From NCBI GenBank assembly GCA_902587165.1, contig CACIKF010000005.1, positions 32,992-96,991 on the forward strand: DNA of 64,000 bases. The letters are read 5' to 3'. A program made the translations under genes and the position numbers. This document shows positions 18,132 through 26,477 of the stretch, one piece after another (position 1 is the first letter of the stretch; the number at the start of each line of letters is the position of its first letter). This DNA comes from Puniceicoccaceae bacterium (GTDB lineage Bacteria; Verrucomicrobiota; Verrucomicrobiia; Opitutales; Coraliomargaritaceae). The notes below the pieces were generated by a model, which saw only the letters and a program-made list of their open reading frames with translations, had not been told where the DNA came from and searched no databases.

Positions 18132-19484
18132 TCAACTGTGAATTACATCCAATTCCTTACTTGCCGCGATTTCTATGACTTTAATCGCTTTGGCAACCTG
18201 CAAGTCATCCTTTCCCTCGACCAAGAGCCTGAGTTTCGACTCAGTGCCTGAGTAGCGGACGAGCACACGGCCTTCGTCACCCAAATCTTGTTCCGTCGCT
18301 TTAATGACTGACTGGAAGTACTTCAGCTCAACAAGCGGTCGCTTTTCGGCGACTCTGAGGTTTGTTGCTGATTGCGGAAAAAGCGTGATCTCTTTTCGTA
18401 GTTCCGAGAGGGCTTTGCCCGTCGTGCACATCAATTCAATGATCTTAACAGCTGCCAGTAAACCATCTCCGGTCGTTGCATAGTCTGAAAAGATAATGTG
18501 CCCAGAAGATTCTCCACCAATATTCGCGCCCAACTCACGCATACGGTTGGCCACATTCCGGTCACCTACGTCGACTCGATCCACCTGTCCACCTGCATCG
18601 CGCACGGCGTGGTCTAGCCCCAAATTACTGTGAATTGTAGAAACCAAAGTGCCTGACTTTAAAGTGTCGGCATTAAGCGCGTAACGACCAAATAAAGCTA
18701 AGATGATATCACCGTCTACAATGGTGCCGCCTTCATCACAAACTACAAGCCGATCACCATCACCATCGTGCGCAATACCTATGTGGGCTTTATGCTTGAG
18801 AACCGCTTCGGCCAGCTGAGCAGGGCACTCGCTTCCGACGCCATCGTTTATATTCAGCCCATCAGGCTTGTCCCCAATCAAGAGTAATTCAGCTCCCCAA
18901 CACTGAAAGACTGCAGGTGTTGTCTTCACTGTGGCTCCGTTAGCCAAATCTAACACGACACGCCAGTCAGAAAGAGAATCCTGGTCCATTAAAGACCTCA
19001 GGTAATTGATATAGGAACCAGAAGCATCCAAGGGATGGAACTTAGCTGAAGGCAGGTTTACAGGTGGCTCAGGCTCATTATCGATAAGTGACTCGATTAA
19101 GCTCTCTTGCGCCACGTCTAACTTATGAGCGCAATGGTCGAAGAGTTTGATGCCATTATCGCATGAAGGATTGTGGGAAGCCGTGATCGCGATACCGAGG
19201 TCTGCATGCTGATCTATTACAGATCTGGCAATTGCTGGTGTGGGTACAACGCTCGCATCATGAACATGTACCTCATGGCGATTTAGCCCTGAAATGAGAG
19301 CGTCACTTAAGGCGACCCCACTCGCACGGGTATCTCGTCCAATGACAACAGTAGACGTTTTTCCGAAGCGAATTTTAGTCAGGTAATTTCCGAGGGCACA
19401 GCCGAGCCGGTAGGCAAATTGCGGGCAAATCAATGAATCTCCAAAGCGCCCTCTTATACCGTCCGTTCCGAAATATTTAGCCAT
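18132..19484 (-). CDS. glmM: Phosphoglucosamine mutase
   Basis: The 450-residue enzyme converts glucosamine-6-phosphate to glucosamine-1-phosphate for peptidoglycan and LPS precursors. Family marks are MAKYFGTDGIRG at the start, the phosphoserine loop TASHNP with Ser103, the metal loop DGDGDR near residue 240, the sugar-binding GGESSGH, and the phosphate-binding RYSGTE near the end. Length is usual. It starts 8 bases after the trpD stop. Confidence 0.95.
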   Translation of the reverse strand: MAKYFGTDGIRGRFGDSLICPQFAYRLGCALGNYLTKIRFGKTSTVVIGRDTRASGVALSDALISGLNRHEVHVHDASVVPTPAIARSVIDQHADLGIAITASHNPSCDNGIKLFDHCAHKLDVAQESLIESLIDNEPEPPVNLPSAKFHPLDASGSYINYLRSLMDQDSLSDWRVVLDLANGATVKTTPAVFQCWGAELLLIGDKPDGLNINDGVGSECPAQLAEAVLKHKAHIGIAHDGDGDRLVVCDEGGTIVDGDIILALFGRYALNADTLKSGTLVSTIHSNLGLDHAVRDAGGQVDRVDVGDRNVANRMRELGANIGGESSGHIIFSDYATTGDGLLAAVKIIELMCTTGKALSELRKEITLFPQSATNLRVAEKRPLVELKYFQSVIKATEQDLGDEGRVLVRYSGTESKLRLLVEGKDDLQVAKAIKVIEIAASKELDVIHS

Positions 19485-19492
19485 AAATAATG

Positions 19493-20551
19493 TTACTTAT
19501 CTGAATAAAAAGACTTAGCTTTTTTCAGCCACTGACCTGCTCGACCTGACTTTAAAAGTTCGCGGGCAAGCTCGACTCCTGAGCTCAAATCATCGCTGCG
19601 ACCAGCGATCCAAAAAGCAGCACCTGCGTTAAACAGTATGCTATTAATCAAGCCCTCCGAAACCTCTTCGTGTTGACCATTGAAAATTAAGTTCAAAATT
19701 CTAATATTCTTGTCGACATTTCCGCCGCTGAGAGAATCAAGGCTGCAATTCGTCAAGCCTGCCTCCTTTACTGTCAAATCGCCGAGGCGACCGCGAAAAG
19801 AACCGAAACCAGCGACATGATTCCTTCCCACGCAGCTAAGCTCATCTAGGTTCAAGCCCTCCGCAGGTGTGCAGTGTGCCACCAATCCTGCCTTCAGTCC
19901 GATTTCATCGAGAGCACCCGCAATTGGTTCGACCCAAGCTTGAGCAAACACACCCATCAGTTGATAAGCTGGACGACCAGGATTAATCAGTGGCCCCAGT
20001 AGATTAAAAATAGAACGGCGCTGCTGCTCAGCCAGTGCCTTACGCACGGGCATAATTTCCTTAAAAGCTGGGTGAAATGCAGGAGCAAAAAAGAAACAAA
20101 AATTCAACTCTTTGAGAGACTCACGAAGAACCTCATGCGAGGCATCGAGGCGAATACCTAAGCCCTCGATCAGATCAGCGCTGCCGCACTTAGAAGTAAT
20201 TGATCGGTTCCCATGCTTGAAAACAGGGACGCCTTCCGCCGCAATGATAAATGAAACCGCTGTCGAAATGTTAAATGTGCTCGAACCATCCCCACCTGTT
20301 CCGCAAACATCAATCGCTTGAGATGCCCATGCTTCAACACCAGGGTCTAGTGCTAGTTTGCGAAAAGCGGCAGCAAAGGCAGCCACCTCGGTAGCGGTTT
20401 CGCCTTTATCAGAAAGCGCTATCAAAAATGCTTGTTTCGCCGCTAAGTCTACCTGCGGGGAGGCCATCAAAGAAGCGGCAACTACTGCTTGCCCTGAGTT
20501 GAGGTCTTCTTTGTCTAGGAGGGTATTTGTAAGCTGTTCGATTTCTTTCAT
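19493..20551 (-). CDS. trpD: Anthranilate phosphoribosyltransferase
   Basis: The 352-residue enzyme joins anthranilate to phosphoribosyl pyrophosphate in tryptophan synthesis. The PRPP loop CGTGGDGSSTFNIST, the KHGNRSITSKCGSAD segment (normally KHGNRxxSSxxGSAD) and the glycine-rich FNLLGPLINPG are all visible. No other trp gene lies nearby, so the pathway genes are scattered. It is divergent from uppP and is followed closely by glmM. Confidence 0.95.
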   Translation of the reverse strand: MKEIEQLTNTLLDKEDLNSGQAVVAASLMASPQVDLAAKQAFLIALSDKGETATEVAAFAAAFRKLALDPGVEAWASQAIDVCGTGGDGSSTFNISTAVSFIIAAEGVPVFKHGNRSITSKCGSADLIEGLGIRLDASHEVLRESLKELNFCFFFAPAFHPAFKEIMPVRKALAEQQRRSIFNLLGPLINPGRPAYQLMGVFAQAWVEPIAGALDEIGLKAGLVAHCTPAEGLNLDELSCVGRNHVAGFGSFRGRLGDLTVKEAGLTNCSLDSLSGGNVDKNIRILNLIFNGQHEEVSEGLINSILFNAGAAFWIAGRSDDLSSGVELARELLKSGRAGQWLKKAKSFYSDK

Positions 20552-20682
20552 GTGGGTTATTTACAGGGAAAACGTTCAAAGGTTCTGCACAAGCAAAATC
20601 TATTTCAACGAATTTCAAGGATATGCGAAATAGATACTTTTTCTTGCTTTCCATTAAACCCGCATCAGCTAGCGTGCGAATT

Positions 20683-21708
20683 ATGCTATTTCGACTTTGT
20701 CTTTTAACATTATGCAGCACATTGTTAACTAAACAATCTACGGCGGTCGACATACCAGCTGAACTCAAGCACTCAGATAAAGGGGTCGAATCAACCAATT
20801 TGAGTTACGGACATGCCATTATTCTAGGTATTGTCGAAGGAGTCACAGAATACTTACCTGTATCTTCCACAGGGCACCTCATATTAACAAATGCTGCCCT
20901 CGGCTTAGATAAAAATACGCCAATCCGTGATACAGAGGGAGCGTGGATTCTAGTGCAAGATGACAAAAGAGTGGAAGCCCGACCTTACACAGTTGGCGAA
21001 GCCGCTTATGCCTATGTCATTGTGATTCAAGCAGGCGCCATCGCAGCAGTGATACTGATTTATTGGCAGACAATCTTGCAGATTTTGCTTGGTTGCTTAG
21101 GCCAAAATCCGCAAGGCCGCAAACTGGCAATCAATCTAATCTTCGCTTTTCTACCAGCAGCCATCGCTGGATTACTACTCGATGATTGGATCGAAGCCAA
21201 ACTAGGTAATAATATCAAAGCAGTGGCTGGAGCGCTCATTGTGGGTGCAGTGATCATGCTAATCGTAGAAAAATGGCGTAAGCATGGCCAAAAAGGTGTC
21301 ACCAGCCCAGAAGATGGTCCCAGAATACACGACCTCTCGATTCGCCAATCAGTCATGATCGGCTTCTTTCAATGCCTTGCAATGTGGCCAGGAACGAGTC
21401 GCTCAATGGCAACGATCGTGGGTGGTTATTTGGCAGGACTGTCACCCAAGAATGCGGCAGAATTCAGTTTTTTACTTGGACTTATTACGCTAACTGCTGC
21501 CTCTGGATATAAAATAATGACGGATGGATCGCATATGATTCGTGCCCTTGAGATCGGGCCTCTACTTGTCGGCTGCCTAGTTGCATTTATCTCATCTGCG
21601 CTCGCAGTCAAGTGGCTGGTTGGCTATCTAAGTCGACACGGTCTCTCTCTATTTGCGTGGTATCGAATCGCACTGGCGATTACAGTCCTACTCGTGCTTA
21701 GTAGATAA
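20683..21708 (+). CDS. uppP: Undecaprenyl-diphosphatase (BacA/UppP family), long form
   Basis: This multi-helix membrane enzyme recycles the undecaprenyl carrier for cell-wall synthesis. The two catalytic motifs are present: EGVTEYLPVSSTGHLIL and PGTSRSMATI. Measured from the ATG at 20683 it is 341 residues, against about 260-280 in the family. The excess is an N-terminal signal-like extension (MLFRLCLLTLCSTLLTK and a polar stretch) and an insert of about 35 residues after NAALGLDK. An earlier ATG at 20623 is possible. Expression is probably independent, as neighbours point away. Confidence 0.92.
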   Translation: MLFRLCLLTLCSTLLTKQSTAVDIPAELKHSDKGVESTNLSYGHAIILGIVEGVTEYLPVSSTGHLILTNAALGLDKNTPIRDTEGAWILVQDDKRVEARPYTVGEAAYAYVIVIQAGAIAAVILIYWQTILQILLGCLGQNPQGRKLAINLIFAFLPAAIAGLLLDDWIEAKLGNNIKAVAGALIVGAVIMLIVEKWRKHGQKGVTSPEDGPRIHDLSIRQSVMIGFFQCLAMWPGTSRSMATIVGGYLAGLSPKNAAEFSFLLGLITLTAASGYKIMTDGSHMIRALEIGPLLVGCLVAFISSALAVKWLVGYLSRHGLSLFAWYRIALAITVLLVLSR

Positions 21709-21822
21709 ACCTTAATTTCATAGTTGTAGACCACATGAAAAGGTCAGGCAATCGGACTGAAACTAATAATTGGTAAATCCCGCAATATTGGAAGGGCTTG
21801 CAATTTCACGACTAGCTAACAG

Positions 21823-21852
21823 TTAGGTGTTGCTACAAGTACCAGCACCTAA
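21823..21852. other. Long stem-loop between uppP and the polysaccharide kinase gene
   Basis: The arms TTAGGTGTTG (21823-21832) and CAGCACCTAA (21843-21852) form a 10-pair stem with one G-T pair and a 10-base loop. There is no adjacent T-run. Lying between two convergent genes it may slow or end transcription, or act as an RNA-stability element. Confidence 0.45.
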
Positions 21853-21922
21853 TAGTCTTCCTAAGATACAAATAGCCCAACTGCTTCGGGGTATTGATCC
21901 TATTTTTATTATACGCATTGGA

Positions 21923-24244
21923 TTATGACTTACTTTCTAACTCAGTCTCAATATCTCCGACCAACTCCTCATCAAGATCTTCTTCTTGATTAATATAGTA
22001 ATCTTGATACGCCTTATCTGTGTAATTCGAATAATAGTAACTAGATAGCGTACTTGTTATATTATTGAGAATCGCACCATACACGGGTGTATTCGACTCC
22101 CAAAGTCGACGGACATTTAGCACGGCAGTCTTCCGTTTAACCGTGTTAAACTTGATCACATATATAATACCGTCTACCAATGGCAATAAGTTCAGGGCAT
22201 CACTGACCGCCGCTAGTGGTGGCGAGTCGACCACTATCCGGTCGTAACGATCGCGCAAGACGGCGAACATTGCTTCAAACTGTGCACTGTTCAGAACCTG
22301 CGTCGGATTCTTGGACTTTCCCCCTGTGGACAAGACATCCAAATTAGGATAAACTTCTTTGACAATGACCTCCTCCAAGCTGACTTCCTTTTCAACATAA
22401 TCGAGAAGACCAAGGTCATTTTCAATCTGAAGCGAACGCGCCACATTGGGCAGACGTAAATCACAATCGAGAAGCAGCGTCTTCTCCCCGTGGTTTGCGA
22501 AGGTGAGCGAAAGATTAGAACTCACAAACGACTTACCCTCACCAGGAACCGTGCTTGTCGTCAGAATGATTTTAGCATTCTTACTCTGATCGCTTAGTTT
22601 GAGTGCCGAGTGAATCGAACGGAAAGTTTCAGTCACATGGCGATCCACATTCGAAGCCACCGCCTGCGCCTTTGTGCTAGTATCCAGTTTCTTAATACGT
22701 GGGATCACTCCCAACATCGGTAAGCCAATCGTGCCCTCAATATCAAAGGCGCTTTTAACCCGATCATCGAGAAAAGCGACTGCAAAGATAAGTCCTACCC
22801 CAAGAGCGATGCCACCAAAGAAGCCTGCCGCCAAATTCAAAACGACATTAGGCGAGGAAGGCTGGTCTGCCCGCGGAGGAAAAGCTTCGTCCACAATACG
22901 TGCATTAGGATTCTTAAGGTTTACCTGAGCCTTTTCCGTAGTCATGCGCTGGTTGAGTGCTTGGAAAAAGCTTTGTTGGACTTCTAAGTCTCGAAGAAGT
23001 GAATTAAACTCAATCCTAGTTTTACCCAATTCTATGAGCTCTTTCTCCTTCTCAGCTAGTCTCAGACTAGCCACATCGAAATTACTCTTAGATTCTGAAT
23101 ATCCAGCGTAAATTTTATCGACTGAATTTTGCACCGCTAGTTCGAGTTCTAATTCACCCTCCTGAAGGGTCTGTAAAAGCTGAATCATAGCAGGGTGCTT
23201 GTCCCGGTAGCGCTTACTTAAGGAGGAGATACTAATGCGCGTGCCAGATACTTGCTGCAATAAATTAGCAACTCGTGGTTGTTCGGCTATGAATGGAAGC
23301 TCCCAAAGTTCTCTCCCTTCTAGACGATACGTTTCAATTTGATCCCACTTGGTCTGAAAATTATCATAGATATTCTTGTTGGTAAGCTCTATCTCGTTCA
23401 GGCGCGCAAGTTGAGCTGCTGCGATGTTTTCATCACTTTGGAGTGAAACCGCATTATTTTGCTCACGATATTCCGCCAATTTTAACTCAAGCTCTTCAAC
23501 CCGATCTTTCTGCTGGTCCGCTCGAATACGCAGATCTTCAACCGCTTTCATGGAGCCATCAATGTTCAGCTTTAGATTGTAGTCGATAAACTCTTTCGCA
23601 AATAGATTAGACACCTCGGCTGCCACAATGGGATCAGGGTGAGAAAAAGCGAAGTTGACCATGAGACTCATGCGCCGTGGAACTATCCTCCGGTTCTTTG
23701 CCAAAATCTCGAGCGGCGTCAGTGGCCCACTCAAGCTGAGTGTATCCGTGTAAGGAGCCATAAAGCGCAAACGCAACTCGTCCTGCAAGCGTTGCTCCAC
23801 ACCTTTAATAATAGATAGGCTCTCCATTACGCTAATCTGCGTATTTAAATCTTCCGCGCTGAGGATCTGGTTTTGCTCCATTTCCGCGCCCTGCCCCATG
23901 ACCCCGAGCGCGGATGCATCATCGCGAAAAAGCTGCACCTGCGAAACCGCAGTGTAGACTTTGGTCTTATTGAAAGTATACAAAATAGACCCAGAAAATA
24001 TAATGAAAAGTGTGACGATCAAATACCAGATGCGCTCACGAAACATTAATAAATAATCCTTAAAAGAACGTTGAGGGCCAGCTCCACCGCCACCATCTCC
24101 ATAGCCACCACCATAACCATAATTACTGCCTCCATAGCCATAATTACTGCCGCCATAGCCACCTCCGCCACCATAGCCATAGCTCGATCCGCCATATCCA
24201 CCTGAATTTGGATCTGGAGCGCCTCTGATGTAATCATTCTTCAT
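21923..24244 (-). CDS. Polysaccharide chain-length / tyrosine autokinase (Wzc-like BY-kinase)
   Basis: The 773-residue inner-membrane protein has a cytoplasmic Gly/Tyr-rich tail (residues 15-55), a membrane helix (about 73-90), a Wzz domain and long periplasmic coiled coils (about 220-440). A second helix lies near 475. The bacterial tyrosine kinase domain carries Walker A STVPGEGKS near 565, Walker A' LLLDCDLRLPNVAR and Walker B RIVVDSPP. A Tyr cluster (SSYYYSNYTDKAYQDYY) near 735 is the usual autophosphorylation tail. It drives export and length control of an exopolysaccharide with the Wza-like gene 13 bases upstream. Confidence 0.92.
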   Translation of the reverse strand: MKNDYIRGAPDPNSGGYGGSSYGYGGGGGYGGSNYGYGGSNYGYGGGYGDGGGGAGPQRSFKDYLLMFRERIWYLIVTLFIIFSGSILYTFNKTKVYTAVSQVQLFRDDASALGVMGQGAEMEQNQILSAEDLNTQISVMESLSIIKGVEQRLQDELRLRFMAPYTDTLSLSGPLTPLEILAKNRRIVPRRMSLMVNFAFSHPDPIVAAEVSNLFAKEFIDYNLKLNIDGSMKAVEDLRIRADQQKDRVEELELKLAEYREQNNAVSLQSDENIAAAQLARLNEIELTNKNIYDNFQTKWDQIETYRLEGRELWELPFIAEQPRVANLLQQVSGTRISISSLSKRYRDKHPAMIQLLQTLQEGELELELAVQNSVDKIYAGYSESKSNFDVASLRLAEKEKELIELGKTRIEFNSLLRDLEVQQSFFQALNQRMTTEKAQVNLKNPNARIVDEAFPPRADQPSSPNVVLNLAAGFFGGIALGVGLIFAVAFLDDRVKSAFDIEGTIGLPMLGVIPRIKKLDTSTKAQAVASNVDRHVTETFRSIHSALKLSDQSKNAKIILTTSTVPGEGKSFVSSNLSLTFANHGEKTLLLDCDLRLPNVARSLQIENDLGLLDYVEKEVSLEEVIVKEVYPNLDVLSTGGKSKNPTQVLNSAQFEAMFAVLRDRYDRIVVDSPPLAAVSDALNLLPLVDGIIYVIKFNTVKRKTAVLNVRRLWESNTPVYGAILNNITSTLSSYYYSNYTDKAYQDYYINQEEDLDEELVGDIETELESKS
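24080..24202 (-). repeat. Gly/Tyr-coding tandem repeat in the BY-kinase N-terminus
   Basis: Residues 15-55 of the kinase consist of GYGG, SSYGYGG and GGSNYGY units. At DNA level a 21-base unit coding GGSNYGY is nearly duplicated around 24115-24165. Simple repeats of this kind can change length by slippage. Confidence 0.75.
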
Positions 24245-24257
24245 ATATGGAAAAGGG

Positions 24258-24920
24258 TTAGATTATACGCTCGGGAACCCAAATGGTATCGCCTTCCTTG
24301 AGTATGATATCTTTAGAGTTGGGATCTTGAATGATCCGGCTAAAATTAACTTCCATTTGACGAGCTCGACCGTCCTCTTCAACCCGCTTAATAGTAATTG
24401 ACTTTGGATTTCCCAATCGACTCACGCCACTCACACTCGCCAAGGCTTCAATCAAGGTCAAATCTCTGTCTGGTGGAATAGGGACGACCCCTGGATTGTT
24501 TACTGAGCCCAGTATGTGAATCACTTTCGGCGAAAACTCTACGACAAGAAGGGAAATTTGGGGATCGACCAAATAATCTCGGTTATAAAGATCTGTGATC
24601 AAAGCTTGCGCTTCGCCTGCAGTCATCCCAGCTACTTTTACCTTACCAATGAGTGCGAGTGCGACCGATCCATCTCCTTGTATTCGGACGCTCTTATTAA
24701 GATCGAGCTCTTGAAAGACTTCTACTGTAATTACATCCGATGGTTTTAGAATATAGTTTTCTCCCACAACAATTCCAACGCCTCCTACACTGCTGGAGGA
24801 AGCAGATCCAGAGTTCAAAGAGGCGCCGCCATTACCACTCTCACCACCCGATTCCTGGGCTTGCAAAAATAGGGTCGAAATGAAAAAACAAAGTGCGGTG
24901 AGTAAGGAAAGCTGCTTCAT
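24258..24920 (-). CDS. Polysaccharide export protein, Wza/SLBB type
   Basis: The 220-residue product has a signal peptide (MKQLSLLTALCFFISTLFLQAQ) and a Ser/Gly linker. A Poly_export domain follows (ENYILKPSDVITVEVFQE, VRIQGDGSVALALIGKVKVAG), then an SLBB-type domain (VIHILGSVNNPGVVPIP) ending in KEGDTIWVPERII. It lacks a lipobox Cys and the C-terminal helix of E. coli Wza, so it is a short form. It probably forms the outer-membrane exit for an exopolysaccharide with the kinase downstream. A terminator-like hairpin touches its start codon region. Confidence 0.88.
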   Translation of the reverse strand: MKQLSLLTALCFFISTLFLQAQESGGESGNGGASLNSGSASSSSVGGVGIVVGENYILKPSDVITVEVFQELDLNKSVRIQGDGSVALALIGKVKVAGMTAGEAQALITDLYNRDYLVDPQISLLVVEFSPKVIHILGSVNNPGVVPIPPDRDLTLIEALASVSGVSRLGNPKSITIKRVEEDGRARQMEVNFSRIIQDPNSKDIILKEGDTIWVPERII

Positions 24921-24926
24921 GATGAA

Positions 24927-24952
24927 AAAATGCCTCAGGCAAGAGGCATTTT
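24927..24952 (-). terminator. Hairpin ending in T-run, next to the wza-like start
   Basis: The perfect 10-base arms AAAATGCCTC and GAGGCATTTT with a six-base loop are followed on the minus strand by a T-run (ATTTTTTCATC). It would end the transcript of the beta-barrel gene. The T-run ends four bases before the ATG of the Wza-like gene, so it also occupies that gene's leader and could attenuate read-through. Confidence 0.75.
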
Positions 24953-24983
24953 GACCAATAATAAGGGGGAAAGTTGCAGAATA

Positions 24984-26297
24984 TCAATAGCGCAGGATCG
25001 CGGTCAAATCTAAGGTCTCACTCTCGTAGCTACTACCGTCTCGACTCGACTTATTTTCGGCGTAGGTGTAACCAGCGCTGAAGCGCCAATACGTGTTTAA
25101 AACATACATAACACGCAGGCCACCCGTGTATTGATCGTCCCCACGCCCATTGTCCGAGTAATCAGTTTCCGAGTATCCTAGATTAGCCATGGTTGACCAG
25201 TGGGTATTAAACGAGTAGTTACCAACAAGATTTGCCCTAGTCGCCTCTGTGGATTCGCCTTCGCCACCGACTCCGAAGTCGCGCGAGAGGGCAAGTTGAA
25301 CTAACAACTTAGTCGTGGCCATCCAAGTGAGGTTAGAATCAAGGCCAAGCATATCAGAAGCATCACGATTGGTGGAACTATCCGCTTGTGGTTGTAGCTC
25401 AACCAATGGATCGTTAGGGTCGAAATACTGTTCAAGGATGGTCGAGTCTCCAAGACTCCTTGCGCGATAACCTACTTTAAAATAACCAGTCAGTTTAGTG
25501 CTTATGTTGCCCCTCAAGCCGATATTGTAAAAATGGCTATCTCTCCCATAACCAGATTGAGCTCTTGCAGTGTCTGCAATGATTTGGGGGCCTGGTGGTA
25601 TATTAGTGCTGTCGACCAGTCTAATTAATCTGCTACTAGTGCCTTCGATGTCCGTCGTGGCGTAGGTGTAACCTAAAATCAGATCAAGCTTGGGAGTCAG
25701 TTCATAATAAACACTCAAAGGAAAACGAGTAGTTTCACGATCAACAAAGCGGTCCGCATAGGTCTGATATTCTGTTTCATCGTAAAGAATTCCTGCGCTG
25801 AAACTAAACTTTGGAGAAACTTGATATTCAGCATCCAATTCAGCAGATGTAGTGTTTAGCTCAACCAGGTCATTAGCGACGTTGTTTTGGCCACTGTTAA
25901 TCTTGGTCTCATCGAAAGAGGCGGAACCATTTAGATTGAGGCGACTTGATTCGTATGTGCCCAATGCTTCGATGTGGAAGAGTTCTGTATCCAGCCGATC
26001 ATTATCTTCATACCTGACAATGTCATAGCGAGTGATTACAGTGAAATCCGCATTTGAAATACCCCGACCTAAGTTGACTTCGAGGCCAGGCGAGATTGTC
26101 CATGATAAATCCGACTCTTCATTCTCCTCGTTACGAAAAATGTTTGAAGCCCAACGAAGGCTCGAGGAACCATTGAAATAGATGTCTGTGTTATCACCAA
26201 TCGAAACGAGCGGGGCCGCTACGGAACTCGAGACACTGATCGAGTAAAGCAAACTTGCTGTTAGAAAGGATAAGAGATAGGGAAATTTGTTTTTCAT
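24984..26297 (-). CDS. Outer-membrane beta-barrel protein of the polysaccharide locus
   Basis: From the ATG at 26297 the product is 437 residues. It has a signal peptide (MKNKFPYLLSFLTASLLYSISVSSSVAA) and many alternating amphipathic strands, for example FSFSAGILYDETEYQTYA, LDLILGYTYATTD and WRFSAGYTYAENK, ending in an aromatic-rich strand (TLDLTAILRY), as barrel proteins do. The position before the Wza- and Wzc-like genes resembles exopolysaccharide loci whose barrel protein has no settled role. The frame is open upstream to 26393, but the inner start gives a standard signal peptide. Confidence 0.78.
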   Translation of the reverse strand: MKNKFPYLLSFLTASLLYSISVSSSVAAPLVSIGDNTDIYFNGSSSLRWASNIFRNEENEESDLSWTISPGLEVNLGRGISNADFTVITRYDIVRYEDNDRLDTELFHIEALGTYESSRLNLNGSASFDETKINSGQNNVANDLVELNTTSAELDAEYQVSPKFSFSAGILYDETEYQTYADRFVDRETTRFPLSVYYELTPKLDLILGYTYATTDIEGTSSRLIRLVDSTNIPPGPQIIADTARAQSGYGRDSHFYNIGLRGNISTKLTGYFKVGYRARSLGDSTILEQYFDPNDPLVELQPQADSSTNRDASDMLGLDSNLTWMATTKLLVQLALSRDFGVGGEGESTEATRANLVGNYSFNTHWSTMANLGYSETDYSDNGRGDDQYTGGLRVMYVLNTYWRFSAGYTYAENKSSRDGSSYESETLDLTAILRY

Positions 26298-26477
26298 GAA
26301 CCGAAAAGGCGACTTATAAATAAGTTTGTAAAATACTAAGCAGATGCACAATAAAAAGTAACCTGAAACAACAAGATCTAATATTAACTGCAATAAGAAA
26401 GTCTATTTTATTTGGGCTTGGCTATAGGCACATTTTAAGCAGAGTAACGTTAAATTGTCTAAAAAAGTATATCAACT

